From Pseudomonas campi (GTDB lineage Bacteria > Pseudomonadota > Gammaproteobacteria > Pseudomonadales > Pseudomonadaceae): a stretch of DNA of 64,000 bases. Of this stretch, positions 1-7,973 are shown in pieces. The number at the start of each line of letters is the position of its first letter. The first letter of the stretch is position 1. The translations under genes were made by a program, and so were the position numbers. The notes under the pieces are model-generated. The model saw only the letters and a program-made list of their open reading frames with translations, had not been told where the DNA came from and did not search any database. The DNA lies in assembly GCF_013200955.2 (NCBI RefSeq), contig NZ_CP053697.2:1-64000 (forward strand), read 5' to 3'.

Positions 1-537
1 GCCGAACTGGTGGAAGAACTGCGCCGCCTGCCGACCCGCTTAGGCGAAGCCCTGGCCATGGACAAGACCGTGGAGAAGATCGCCGAACTGTTCGCCGAGA
101 AGCACCACACCCTGTTCCTCGGCCGCGGCGCGCAATACCCGGTGGCCATGGAAGGCGCGCTCAAGCTCAAGGAAATCTCCTACATCCACGCCGAAGCCTA
201 CCCGGCCGGCGAGCTCAAGCACGGCCCGCTGGCCCTGGTCGACAGCGACATGCCGGTGGTCACCGTGGCGCCGAACAACGAGCTGCTGGAAAAGCTCAAA
301 TCCAACCTGCAGGAAGTCGCCGCCCGCGGCGGCCAACTGATCGTATTCGCCGACCAGCAAGCCGGCATGAGCAACGGAGAAGGCACCCACGTGGTGAATA
401 TGCCGCACATCCATGACGCCCTTGCGCCGATTCTCTACACCTTGCCGCTGCAGCTGCTGTCGTACTACGTGGCGGTGTTCAAGGGCACGGATGTGGATCA
501 GCCGCGTAATTTGGCCAAGAGCGTGACAGTGGAGTAA
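1..537 (+). CDS. glmS: Glutamine--fructose-6-phosphate aminotransferase, C-terminal part
   Basis: This is the C-terminal end of GlmS, which makes glucosamine-6-phosphate from fructose-6-phosphate and glutamine for peptidoglycan and LPS synthesis in the cytoplasm. The reading frame is open from base 1, so the gene is cut by the window edge; about 178 codons remain. The visible part is the second SIS (sugar isomerase) domain, with the family motif [16 protein letters not shown] near the middle and the near-universal ending [12 protein letters not shown]. The stop TAA at 535-537 is followed by a strong intrinsic terminator. The last codons form the Tn7 (TnsD) target in many bacteria. The GTG at 10 is an internal codon, not a start. 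Identity is certain from the terminal motif. Confidence 0.97.
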   Translation, partial: AELVEELRRLPTRLGEALAMDKTVEKIAELFAEKHHTLFLGRGAQYPVAMEGALKLKEISYIHAEAYPAGELKHGPLALVDSDMPVVTVAPNNELLEKLKSNLQEVAARGGQLIVFADQQAGMSNGEGTHVVNMPHIHDALAPILYTLPLQLLSYYVAVFKGTDVDQPRNLAKSVTVE

Positions 538-565
538 GTCGTAAGGGGAAGATAAGAAAAGCGGG
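502..565 (+). other. attTn7 region (glmS 3' end and insertion point)
   Basis: The final codons of glmS ([11 protein letters not shown]) are the conserved DNA recognised by TnsD of Tn7-like elements, which insert about 25 bp downstream of the stop codon in Pseudomonas (established knowledge). Here that point falls near 561-562, at the foot of the terminator stem. I see no Tn7 ends or tns genes, so the site appears empty of Tn7, but the large T6SS cluster begins right beyond it. Confidence 0.6.
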
Positions 566-583
566 CCAATGGCCCGTTTTTTA
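555..583 (+). terminator. Rho-independent terminator of glmS
   Basis: A perfect CGGGCC / GGCCCG stem (562-567 and 571-576) with a three-base loop is followed by TTTTTT (577-582), 24 bases after the glmS stop. This is a textbook intrinsic terminator on the plus strand. The opposing T6SS unit ends shortly beyond it at 652. Confidence 0.9.
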
Positions 584-613
584 TTGCGTTCTAGTTTCGG
601 CGATCCGCGATTC

Positions 614-645
614 AAGCTGGTCTGGTCGTCGCCGAAGACCAGCAC
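614..645 (-). repeat. 32-bp vgrG fragment (recombination scar)
   Basis: Bases 614-645 are identical to 7395-7426, inside the gp27-like part of vgrG, and in the same orientation. On the minus strand the piece still encodes VLVFGDDQTS, the vgrG residues at the matching position. It lies between the glmS terminator and the end of the immunity gene, with no other vgrG sequence around it. It also contains an 8-bp inverted repeat (GCTGGTCT / AGACCAGC), so it could fold as a hairpin at the end of the T6SS transcript. The simplest reading is a leftover from module exchange between vgrG copies. Confidence 0.75.
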
Positions 646-651
646 TCATGG

Positions 652-1977
652 TTACTGATTGCTGGCCGCAGCGTCTATTGGCTTGGCGATACCCGGTAAC
701 GGGCGGAAGCTCTGCATAAAGGTTAATACCTCGGTTTCTGTTTGCTCGAACTGCGGGGGTGGATTGTCGTTGGCATAGCTTTCGAGTTTGTAGAGCAGTG
801 TGGGGGTATGTTCACTGGCAACAGCGCCCACGTTGAAGGTGTACTGCCCGTGTGGCGAGAGGCGGTCGCCTTCGGGTTCGATGGCCTGGATGCGCCGCCC
901 GGTGAGGGTGCCTTTGCTGTTGCCGATGTCGATGCGGCGGGGGCCGAAGTTGTCGATGCTCACTGCGCCGGGGAATGGATTGCCCATCATGCGCTTGGTC
1001 AGCATTGGCAGCAGCTCCAGCATATGACCGGGGTTGTCACTCAGTTTGAGGTTGTGCAGCAGGTAGGGATTGGCGGCAGGGTGCCAGGCGATCATCAGAT
1101 CGTAGTGCGGCGTGCCATCGTCGGCGATAAAGCCGAATGGAATGCAGAAACCTGTTTCCTCTGGTATCTCGAACTCGGCACGCGGGCGAAAGCGAGCAAG
1201 TAGATCACGGGCCAGTGGCTCAATTGCTTCAAAGCTGCTTTTGAACTCCGAGTCGCGTGGGCCAAACTCGAAGGTATAGATGCGCTCGTTGCGCCACAGA
1301 TGGACGACCAGCTTGTCCGGGTGCCAGGCGCCAGCAGCATCGGGCAGGCCGAGATCGAAGGCGCGCTCCTTCTCATAGCGCTCATCCGTGGGCAGGGTCG
1401 CAACCTCTTTCTCGTAGGTTGCAAGTTCGACCTTGAGTTTTTCAACAGGACGGCCTGTTTGCTCGAAGTCATGGATGAAGTCTTTTAAAACAAATATATC
1501 GGCGAACATCTTGCCGTAGCGCTGGTACTCGTCTTCCATCGCTCGTACTTCATTACGGTGCTGTGTCCAATTATCTTTATTACGGTCGAACTGCTGTTCC
1601 TTCGCTTTGATTCGACCTTCTAGAACTCGAAGTTGAGCTTCCTGTTTACTGGGTACTTCAATACGGACTGCCTGATCAAACAGCTCTCGGGTTGTCTTGG
1701 GGCTTACTTTGATATTGACCAGTTGATAGATGTTATCCAGCGGCGCGCTGCCATAGTGGATCTGATCACCGAACCATGGGTCTATTGGGCTGTAGCTGAT
1801 TGAGTCGTCATAGGGCACTTTCAAATGCCAAACGGTGTCAGGAGGCATGTCGAACTGTGAGCGACCGAGGCATTCGGTGCGCCAGCCGTCGGGCTTTTTA
1901 TAATCGGTCGCAGTAGTGGTCTGTTCCGCTAGGGCTAAGGAAGGAAGCAGAGCAATGGCAAGTGTGAACAGGCGCAT
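652..1977 (-). CDS. Tli4-type T6SS immunity protein (periplasmic)
   Basis: A 441-residue protein with a Sec signal peptide (MRLFTLAIALLPSLALA), so it should sit in the periplasm. It resembles the Tli4 family of immunity proteins: a charged helical, coiled-coil-like middle (roughly residues 110-200), the GFCIPFGFI segment near residue 280, and a C-terminal beta-rich part ending in a SFRPLPG motif. Its ATG overlaps the stop of the upstream phospholipase by one base (TGATG), so the two are probably translated together. Being downstream of a secreted PLD effector, it most likely protects the producer against that enzyme when delivered by sister cells. In P. aeruginosa the order vgrG4b-pldA-tli5a is the same (recalled). 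The central region is more AT-rich than the T6SS core. The exact target is inferred from position. Confidence 0.8.
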   Translation of the reverse strand: MRLFTLAIALLPSLALAEQTTTATDYKKPDGWRTECLGRSQFDMPPDTVWHLKVPYDDSISYSPIDPWFGDQIHYGSAPLDNIYQLVNIKVSPKTTRELFDQAVRIEVPSKQEAQLRVLEGRIKAKEQQFDRNKDNWTQHRNEVRAMEDEYQRYGKMFADIFVLKDFIHDFEQTGRPVEKLKVELATYEKEVATLPTDERYEKERAFDLGLPDAAGAWHPDKLVVHLWRNERIYTFEFGPRDSEFKSSFEAIEPLARDLLARFRPRAEFEIPEETGFCIPFGFIADDGTPHYDLMIAWHPAANPYLLHNLKLSDNPGHMLELLPMLTKRMMGNPFPGAVSIDNFGPRRIDIGNSKGTLTGRRIQAIEPEGDRLSPHGQYTFNVGAVASEHTPTLLYKLESYANDNPPPQFEQTETEVLTFMQSFRPLPGIAKPIDAAASNQ

Positions 1978-4900
1978 CAGGTGGCCTCGTTGTCAGGGGT
2001 AGACGGGAAGTGGCCAGCCAGGGCGGTAGCAGAGGAGCCTGCGGAAGGCCGAGGTTCGATCTGCGCGAGCACGGTTAGGTTAAAGGTGGAGTCGTTGTAC
2101 TCCTGGCGAGTCCAGTTCACCGGCAGCGCGGTGATAAAACCTTTGATTTCAGTTGGGTGTTGCGAGTGGCGCGGGTGTTTCCAGAAACCCTGCTCGAAGG
2201 GCATAAAGACATCCACCTGTTCGGCGGGCAGATTGGCGGTGGCCCTGGCCGCTTTCATCTGCGGCCAGGCGGGCCAGATGGATGCTTCGTTGCGAGGTAT
2301 ATGTGGGAACACCTCTTCGTAGGCTTTGGCGTTGTCATCTGCCTGATTCTGAATAGCTTTCCAGCTAGCAGGGGCGGCTGGCTGCATCAGGGTGCTGGCT
2401 AGGTGGCTGGCCGGGGCGACCTTAACGGCGGGATCGCTTGCTTCCAGGGCGAACAGTTTGCGCCACAGGGCCACGCGCAGTTGCTGTACCGGCTGGCAGA
2501 CTGGGTAGGTGCAGCGGCCATCGATCTGAGTAGTGACGGCCGCTCCGCCGGAAAGTACTACCGCCAGTTCCGAGTCGCGGTCACCGAGTTGGCTGCGGTC
2601 GTTGATATTGGCGCTGCCGATGATGGCGACCCGGTCGTCGGCAATCAGCAGCTTGCTATGCACATAGATTTGCTCGGTAACGGGGCGGCCCCCCAGCATT
2701 TCCCAGGTGCGCAGGTTGAGCAGGGTCAGGTATTCCTGCCACTTTTCTTGTTCGTAGAGGGGCCGCTGGTTGATATCTTTTTTCTCAGCCTGTGCCTTGG
2801 CTTCTTCCTCGGTCTTACCTCTATCCATAAAGCCTTTGATCGCCATCGCCCGCTGAATTCGCTTGATCAGGCTGTGTTCGCCAAGCGAAAGGCTCTGCAT
2901 GGTGAGGTGAACCTGGGTCATCAGATTGATGGCATTGAGAGGGCCTTCCGGGTGAACCGGTAGCACCATATAGACGTGGAAATTCTCGCCCATCTCAATG
3001 GCGCGCTCGATGCGCTCGGCGAGCGCCTCGTTGAGGGGGTTGAGCAGGTGAGTTTGGGGTTTTTGTATGGCGCGCAGGGCTTCCATCGCGCTTTGGTTAC
3101 TAAGCACCTGTAGCAGACCATTCGTGAAGGTTTCCGCCTCGCGGGTGCGGATCATGTCCGCCAGTTCGTGATAGTCGATCTTGTGCAGGTTTGCAGGGTT
3201 CTCCTCAAACTCGTCGAGGCGCAGTCTAGCCGCATATCGATCGTAGCCCGGCAGCCCCTTTACGTTCATCAAACTGGTCATGGGTCCGGGTGTGGCATTC
3301 AACTCCTCAGGAATGCTTTTCCCATAGACGCTCTGAAAGAACTGGTTTTCGATGTAAATGAAATGCTGAGCGCTGGAGATTGCCTGCAACATGGCTTGCA
3401 GGCAGTTAGCCTGACACGACTGTGCCGCCGGGAGGCTGGCACTACCAGCGCGCTGGGCGCCTTTGTGCTCCTCGTGGAGTAGTTTCAGCGGTGCGCTGCG
3501 CAATACCTGAGCGGTGATCGCCCCTTTGTTCGGAACCTTCTGCGGTTCCGGTAGGTAATGTGCCTTGAACGGGATGGGTTCGAGGTTGTCATCGAAGAGC
3601 GTCAGTACACCCACCAGCAGAGGCGGCATGTACTGCTTTTTACCGTCGAAGCGCGCTTGAAGACTGTTCCAGCGCGAGATGAAGTTGCGCGACAGGTCAT
3701 ATACCGAGGCGCCTTCCAGGCGCACGTGCACGTCGTGCCAAGGCATGCGTGGTTGAGTTTTGCTGTCTAGCATCATGCCGCCTTTGGGCAGCAGGCGGGT
3801 ATTGGGGGTGGCCAGGTAGGAATAGGGCTGCGCTTTCTGAGCTTCGGCCAGACGATCCAACGTGGAATGCAGATAGAGCGCGAATGGCGTGGCGATGGTG
3901 TCGAACTCTTCAATCGCCTTGGCACTGATGATGGGCGTGGGTGTGTTGTTTAACCACGCATAGAATGCCCCCACACCGGTTTGCTCCACCCATAGGTTGA
4001 CCAGTTCCGTGCCTCGGGTGATTAGCTCTTTGCTCAGCGCTTGGCCGGATTTTCTGACCTGCTCGGACCACGCGAGCAACTCGGTGCTGAGTTGGTCGAG
4101 TTTGGATGCGACTTGACTCTTCCAGATTTCCAGGTGGCTTTTCAGCCTGGCGAGATGGGCTTTGAACTTGGCACTGGCGACTTTAGCTCGTGGAATTTGC
4201 TGCTCGGCTTGGGTGACCCAGCGCTCTATCCGTTTTTGGATGCTGCTGGCCTGGGCTTGTAGTTTTTGTGCGTCCTGTGGGGTCAGGGCTTTGTGCTGCT
4301 CGGCTTGGAGTAACCAGCCAGAAATAGCAGCGTTGATGGCCTGCGCCTCACGGCGTAAGGTCGCGAGACCCTGTTGGGTATGCTCGAAGGTGGTGGTTTC
4401 TGCATCCAATCGAGTTTCGGCTGTGTTGAGTCCTGCATTCAGCTCCTGCAATAGAGCGTCGAAAGAGGCCTTCCACTGGCGCAAAGTCCGCTTCCATGCC
4501 TCGATATTTTCAGGGGTGAGCTGGTTGTGGACGAACTCGGCGATTTGGATGACACCACCGACGGTGTCAGCAGCACCAGCACCAAAAAACCGAAGAACAC
4601 TATCTCCTTTCTCATCAAGCCATTCGCCAAACTCTTTGCCACTACTGCGCATGGCATTAAACATTTTGTTGTCTTTTGCCCAGGCTATTTTGCGCTGTAC
4701 TTTGCTGATTCCGTCGCCTTCCATCAAAGCGGCGCCGATCAATTCGGCAGTGGTCATGTAGGGGTACTGCTTGTGCCCTTCAATCTCAAACAATGGCGGA
4801 ATGCACGGGTTGTACAGCTCTTGAGCAGTGCGAGTGCCGGCCGCCAGGCGGAAGTTATTGTCATCGTCGCGGCCATAGGCGAGGTCAATGCCGCCGACGT

Positions 4901-5435
4901 AGGCAATTTCATTGTCGATCACCACCATCTTTTGGTGGTGCGAGAAGAAGGTGCCCAGATTGCCCATGTCGCTTTGCTGAATGGCCGGAAAGCACCAGAC
5001 CTTGCGCTGCTTTAACCCCGCATTAAGTACAAATGCGGCCAGCATGGTTTCCAAGTCACCGGTATCTACCGCCGCTTTCGGCGAGAGCCAGGGCATAAGG
5101 TAGACGTCAGGTGCATCCGCCTTGCGAGTTGCCTGGTAGAGGCAATCCCAGAGTCGGGTTTCACTGTCGAGGCGAACTTCATAGTTAACTTGCCATCCGG
5201 TGATGAATATGGATTTTTTGGCGTTCTTGATCGCTTGGGCAATATCTTTGAAGTAGTCAGTACCGGTGGTGAAGAACTTGACGTCGTTGCCGGGGCGCTG
5301 AGGCGAAAAGGCGTCACCCAGAGGGCTACGCGGTCTGATGAACCAGCCCGGCGCCGATGTTGCGCATAGTGCCTTACCTTCCTGGGTATTGATCTGATCC
5401 AGTTGCTTGGCTTGAATTCCGTTCATCTGGGTCAT
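1977..5435 (-). CDS. pldA: Phospholipase D T6SS effector, PldA/Tle5a type
   Basis: A 1152-residue trans-kingdom-type phospholipase D effector that would hydrolyse membrane phospholipids, mainly phosphatidylethanolamine, after T6SS delivery. Two HKD motifs are intact: HHQKMVVID (catalytic His about residue 167, Lys 169, Asp 174) and VHSKLLIADD (His about 926). Each is followed by the expected GG/GSAN-type segment. Between them lies a long, Gln/Glu-rich helical region (roughly 320-500) predicted as coiled coil, making the protein longer than classical PLDs and close to P. aeruginosa PldA (about 1100 residues). The start at 5435 overlaps the vgrG stop by ATGA and has AAGGAG upstream; an upstream ATG at 5504 would run inside vgrG and is not needed. 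The immunity gene follows with a one-base overlap. There is no signal peptide, as expected for T6SS cargo. The dedicated carrier is probably the adjacent VgrG. Confidence 0.9.
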   Translation of the reverse strand: MTQMNGIQAKQLDQINTQEGKALCATSAPGWFIRPRSPLGDAFSPQRPGNDVKFFTTGTDYFKDIAQAIKNAKKSIFITGWQVNYEVRLDSETRLWDCLYQATRKADAPDVYLMPWLSPKAAVDTGDLETMLAAFVLNAGLKQRKVWCFPAIQQSDMGNLGTFFSHHQKMVVIDNEIAYVGGIDLAYGRDDDNNFRLAAGTRTAQELYNPCIPPLFEIEGHKQYPYMTTAELIGAALMEGDGISKVQRKIAWAKDNKMFNAMRSSGKEFGEWLDEKGDSVLRFFGAGAADTVGGVIQIAEFVHNQLTPENIEAWKRTLRQWKASFDALLQELNAGLNTAETRLDAETTTFEHTQQGLATLRREAQAINAAISGWLLQAEQHKALTPQDAQKLQAQASSIQKRIERWVTQAEQQIPRAKVASAKFKAHLARLKSHLEIWKSQVASKLDQLSTELLAWSEQVRKSGQALSKELITRGTELVNLWVEQTGVGAFYAWLNNTPTPIISAKAIEEFDTIATPFALYLHSTLDRLAEAQKAQPYSYLATPNTRLLPKGGMMLDSKTQPRMPWHDVHVRLEGASVYDLSRNFISRWNSLQARFDGKKQYMPPLLVGVLTLFDDNLEPIPFKAHYLPEPQKVPNKGAITAQVLRSAPLKLLHEEHKGAQRAGSASLPAAQSCQANCLQAMLQAISSAQHFIYIENQFFQSVYGKSIPEELNATPGPMTSLMNVKGLPGYDRYAARLRLDEFEENPANLHKIDYHELADMIRTREAETFTNGLLQVLSNQSAMEALRAIQKPQTHLLNPLNEALAERIERAIEMGENFHVYMVLPVHPEGPLNAINLMTQVHLTMQSLSLGEHSLIKRIQRAMAIKGFMDRGKTEEEAKAQAEKKDINQRPLYEQEKWQEYLTLLNLRTWEMLGGRPVTEQIYVHSKLLIADDRVAIIGSANINDRSQLGDRDSELAVVLSGGAAVTTQIDGRCTYPVCQPVQQLRVALWRKLFALEASDPAVKVAPASHLASTLMQPAAPASWKAIQNQADDNAKAYEEVFPHIPRNEASIWPAWPQMKAARATANLPAEQVDVFMPFEQGFWKHPRHSQHPTEIKGFITALPVNWTRQEYNDSTFNLTVLAQIEPRPSAGSSATALAGHFPSTPDNEAT

Positions 5436-7960
5436 GCGAAGAACTCCTTGAGCTTGTTGTACAGGGCGCTTGCGTCGGAAAGCGCGCAATCGTCCATGGC
5501 ACATTCCTTGTCATGACGAGCATCAGCGTGTTCGAGGTTCGAGTGAGGCTTTGTGCTGAAATCCATGCTGGCAACAGCAAGCACCTGCTTCTGCTCTTCG
5601 CTCCAATTTTGCTCCACATGCACCTGCAGTGAGATGCATTGGCCTGGGTATACCAACCAGAGCATCTTTGGGTGCTTCGCATACTCAAGGGACAACTTTT
5701 TCTGGTCGCCATCGCTTAGATTGACCAGCCCTTGATCATCCGATTCGCCTTTGACTATCAGGTCTTCCGGTGGCACTCGGCCGAGCTTTTTCCAGGTCGG
5801 TTGGTGCATCCGCACGATGCGCCAAACGGTTCCAGCGAGTGGTAGGCCTTCCTTCCCAGGTCTGTCTGCCAGACGAATATTGAAGCGGAGGTCGGGCACT
5901 TCAGTAGTCGGCGCATAGGCTGTGAACCTGCCGGCTTGCGCCTGATCCAACAGATTCCCCGCCTTGTCCACATCCGCCATCCCCGGCTGGCGCGGTGGCT
6001 TGATGGCGATGCCCGAGCCATTGCCTGGCGCGCCGCCGGCATTGATCTTGACCATGGGGCCGACCAGGGTGATGCCGCTGGGGTCGAGTTTGATGAAGCT
6101 GCCGCCGGCCTTGAGGGTGATTTCCAGGCCGGCTTCGATGACCATCTTCTGTCCGGCCTTGAGGTGGATCTCGCGGCCGGCCTGGGTCAGTTGGGCGGTG
6201 CCGAGTTTGATGTGCTGGTTCTGCGCCACGGTCAGATGGTCGTCGGCGCGGACTTCCACCTTGCGATCCAGGTGGGTGGTGTGGTGTTCCTCGGCTTTCA
6301 GCTCGGTGTAGCTGTTGGCCTCGACCGTGTCGTGGCGTTCGTGGCCGATGCGGATCTTCTGGTCGTTTTCGATGTTTTCGTCCCAGTCTTTCTGGGCGTG
6401 GATGTAGATCTGTTCGGCGCCTTTTCTGTCCTCGATGCGCAGCTCGTTGTAGCCGCCACCGCCGGGTGAGCTGAGGGTCTTGAACACGCTGCGGGTCTTG
6501 TTCGCCGGCAGGTCGTAGGGGACAACATGTTCCTTGTGGTACAGGCAGCCGGTGACCAGCGGCTGGTCGGGGTCGCCTTCGAGGAAGGTGACCAGCACTT
6601 CCATGCCGATCCGTGGGATGGCGATGCCGCCGTAGCGGTCGCCGGCCCAGCTGCTGGAGACGCGCAGCCAGCAGCTGCTGGTGTCGTCGCCCTGGCCCTC
6701 GCGGTCCCAGTGGAACTGCACCTTGATTCGGCCGTATTGATCGCAGTGGATCTCCTCGCCCTTGGGCCCGGTGACGACTGCGGTCTGGCTGCCCAGTACG
6801 CGCGGTTTCGGGTGTTGCAGGGGCGGGCGGTAGAGGATGTTCCACGGGCTGGCGCTGAAGTGGTTGCGGTAGCCTTGGTGGAAGTCGGAGTCGCCTGATA
6901 AACCCTCTCCCCCGGCCCCTCTCCCATGAATGGGAGAGGGGAGAAAGCCGGCGCCGAGGTTGCTGATCGACTCCTCCAGCACCTGCGGTTGTTTGCCTTG
7001 GTGGATCACCTCGTGCAGCAGCCACAGGTCGTTCCATTCGCGGCGCGGGTGGTCGGAGATTTCCAGCAGGTGGCCGCTGAGCAGGCGCGGCTGGTCGCTG
7101 CGGCCTTCGGCCAGTTGATAGTCGGCGCGGTGGCGTTCCAGGGCGCGCTGGGCCAGGTGTTTGCCGCGCGTGCGCTCGATGTAGCGGCCGGGGTAGTCGT
7201 AGTCTTCCAGGTCGGGCTGGAACTCGCTCTTGGCGGCGGCCTCCAGCAGCAGGCGCGGTTGTTCGAAGTCGTAGTCGCGGCGGGTCACGCGGTTGCTGCG
7301 GGTGGCCAGGCGCAGGGCGAAACGCTTGATCACCGGTTCGTCGGCGACCATGCCGCTGTCCTGCACGTAAGCGGTGGGCTGGCCCAGGCGCGGGAAGCTG
7401 GTCTGGTCGTCGCCGAAGACCAGCACATGGCCTTGGCCACTGTGCTCGAAGTGGTAGTGCAGGCCTTCTTCCTCGCACAGGCGCTGGATGAAGTGCAGAT
7501 CGCTCTCGTCGTACTGCACGCAGTAGTCGCGCTCGGGATAGACGCTGGGGCCGAGCTGGAAGCGGTAGGCGCCGCCGAGGATGCCGTGCTCCTCCAATAC
7601 CAGGGCGAGGATCTGCGGCACCGTCAGCTGCTGGTAGATGCGCTGGTTAGTTCGTTGCGCCAGCCAGGCCAGCTTGGGCTGCAGCACCAGGCGGTAGCGG
7701 GTCAGGCGCTTGCCGGACTCGCCCTGGGCGGCGTCGTGCACCAGGCCATGGATGCCCTGGCCGTCCGGGCTGAAGGCGAGGAAGGCGGGCTGGCCGAGCA
7801 GGCTCTGCAGGTCGAGGTCGGGGCGCTCGCTGACCAGATCCACCTCGAAGCGGTAGGGCTGGTTGAGCGCTTCGCGGCCGTGGAATTCGAGCACCTGCAG
7901 ATCATGGCGCTGGCCGTCGAGGGTCAGGCTGAAGTGGGTCTGGTTGGCGGGGTTGAACAT
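5432..7960 (-). CDS. vgrG: VgrG spike protein with C-terminal extension
   Basis: An 842-residue T6SS spike subunit. It has the gp27-like N-terminal part (starting MFNPANQTHFSLTLDGQ), the OB-fold/gp5-like region containing the GEEIHCDQYGRIKVQFHWD and SSWAGDRYGGIAIPRIGMEV segments, and the beta-helical repeat part. After about residue 650 comes a roughly 190-residue extension (from PPRQPGMADVDKAG on) with a compact beta-rich, TTR-like look (LPLAGTVWRI, KGESDDQGLVNLS). Such extensions often act as cargo adaptors; here the cargo would be the PLD encoded next. The start at 7960 follows AAGGA. A palindromic repeat is inserted in frame near residue 345. The stop overlaps the pldA start by four bases. 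The N-terminal stretch upstream of 7960 in the open frame belongs to the kinase gene. Confidence 0.93.
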   Translation of the reverse strand: MFNPANQTHFSLTLDGQRHDLQVLEFHGREALNQPYRFEVDLVSERPDLDLQSLLGQPAFLAFSPDGQGIHGLVHDAAQGESGKRLTRYRLVLQPKLAWLAQRTNQRIYQQLTVPQILALVLEEHGILGGAYRFQLGPSVYPERDYCVQYDESDLHFIQRLCEEEGLHYHFEHSGQGHVLVFGDDQTSFPRLGQPTAYVQDSGMVADEPVIKRFALRLATRSNRVTRRDYDFEQPRLLLEAAAKSEFQPDLEDYDYPGRYIERTRGKHLAQRALERHRADYQLAEGRSDQPRLLSGHLLEISDHPRREWNDLWLLHEVIHQGKQPQVLEESISNLGAGFLPSPIHGRGAGGEGLSGDSDFHQGYRNHFSASPWNILYRPPLQHPKPRVLGSQTAVVTGPKGEEIHCDQYGRIKVQFHWDREGQGDDTSSCWLRVSSSWAGDRYGGIAIPRIGMEVLVTFLEGDPDQPLVTGCLYHKEHVVPYDLPANKTRSVFKTLSSPGGGGYNELRIEDRKGAEQIYIHAQKDWDENIENDQKIRIGHERHDTVEANSYTELKAEEHHTTHLDRKVEVRADDHLTVAQNQHIKLGTAQLTQAGREIHLKAGQKMVIEAGLEITLKAGGSFIKLDPSGITLVGPMVKINAGGAPGNGSGIAIKPPRQPGMADVDKAGNLLDQAQAGRFTAYAPTTEVPDLRFNIRLADRPGKEGLPLAGTVWRIVRMHQPTWKKLGRVPPEDLIVKGESDDQGLVNLSDGDQKKLSLEYAKHPKMLWLVYPGQCISLQVHVEQNWSEEQKQVLAVASMDFSTKPHSNLEHADARHDKECAMDDCALSDASALYNKLKEFFA
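6899..6944 (-). repeat. Palindromic repeat inserted in frame in vgrG
   Basis: A perfect 12-bp inverted repeat CCCCTCTCCCAT / ATGGGAGAGGGG (6916-6927 and 6930-6941) with a 2-base loop, flanked by CCCTCTCCCCC. Translated on the minus strand it gives LPSPIHGRGAGGEG, a Gly/Pro-rich insert between conserved VgrG parts. CCCTCTCCC/GGGAGAGGG palindromes are frequent dispersed repeats in gammaproteobacteria and are normally intergenic. Confidence 0.8.
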
Positions 7961-7973
7961 TCTGTCGTCCTTG

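Noticed and set aside
537..660. Tn7 or other transposon end next to glmS
   Set aside because: No Tn7-type terminal repeats, target duplication or tns genes are visible.
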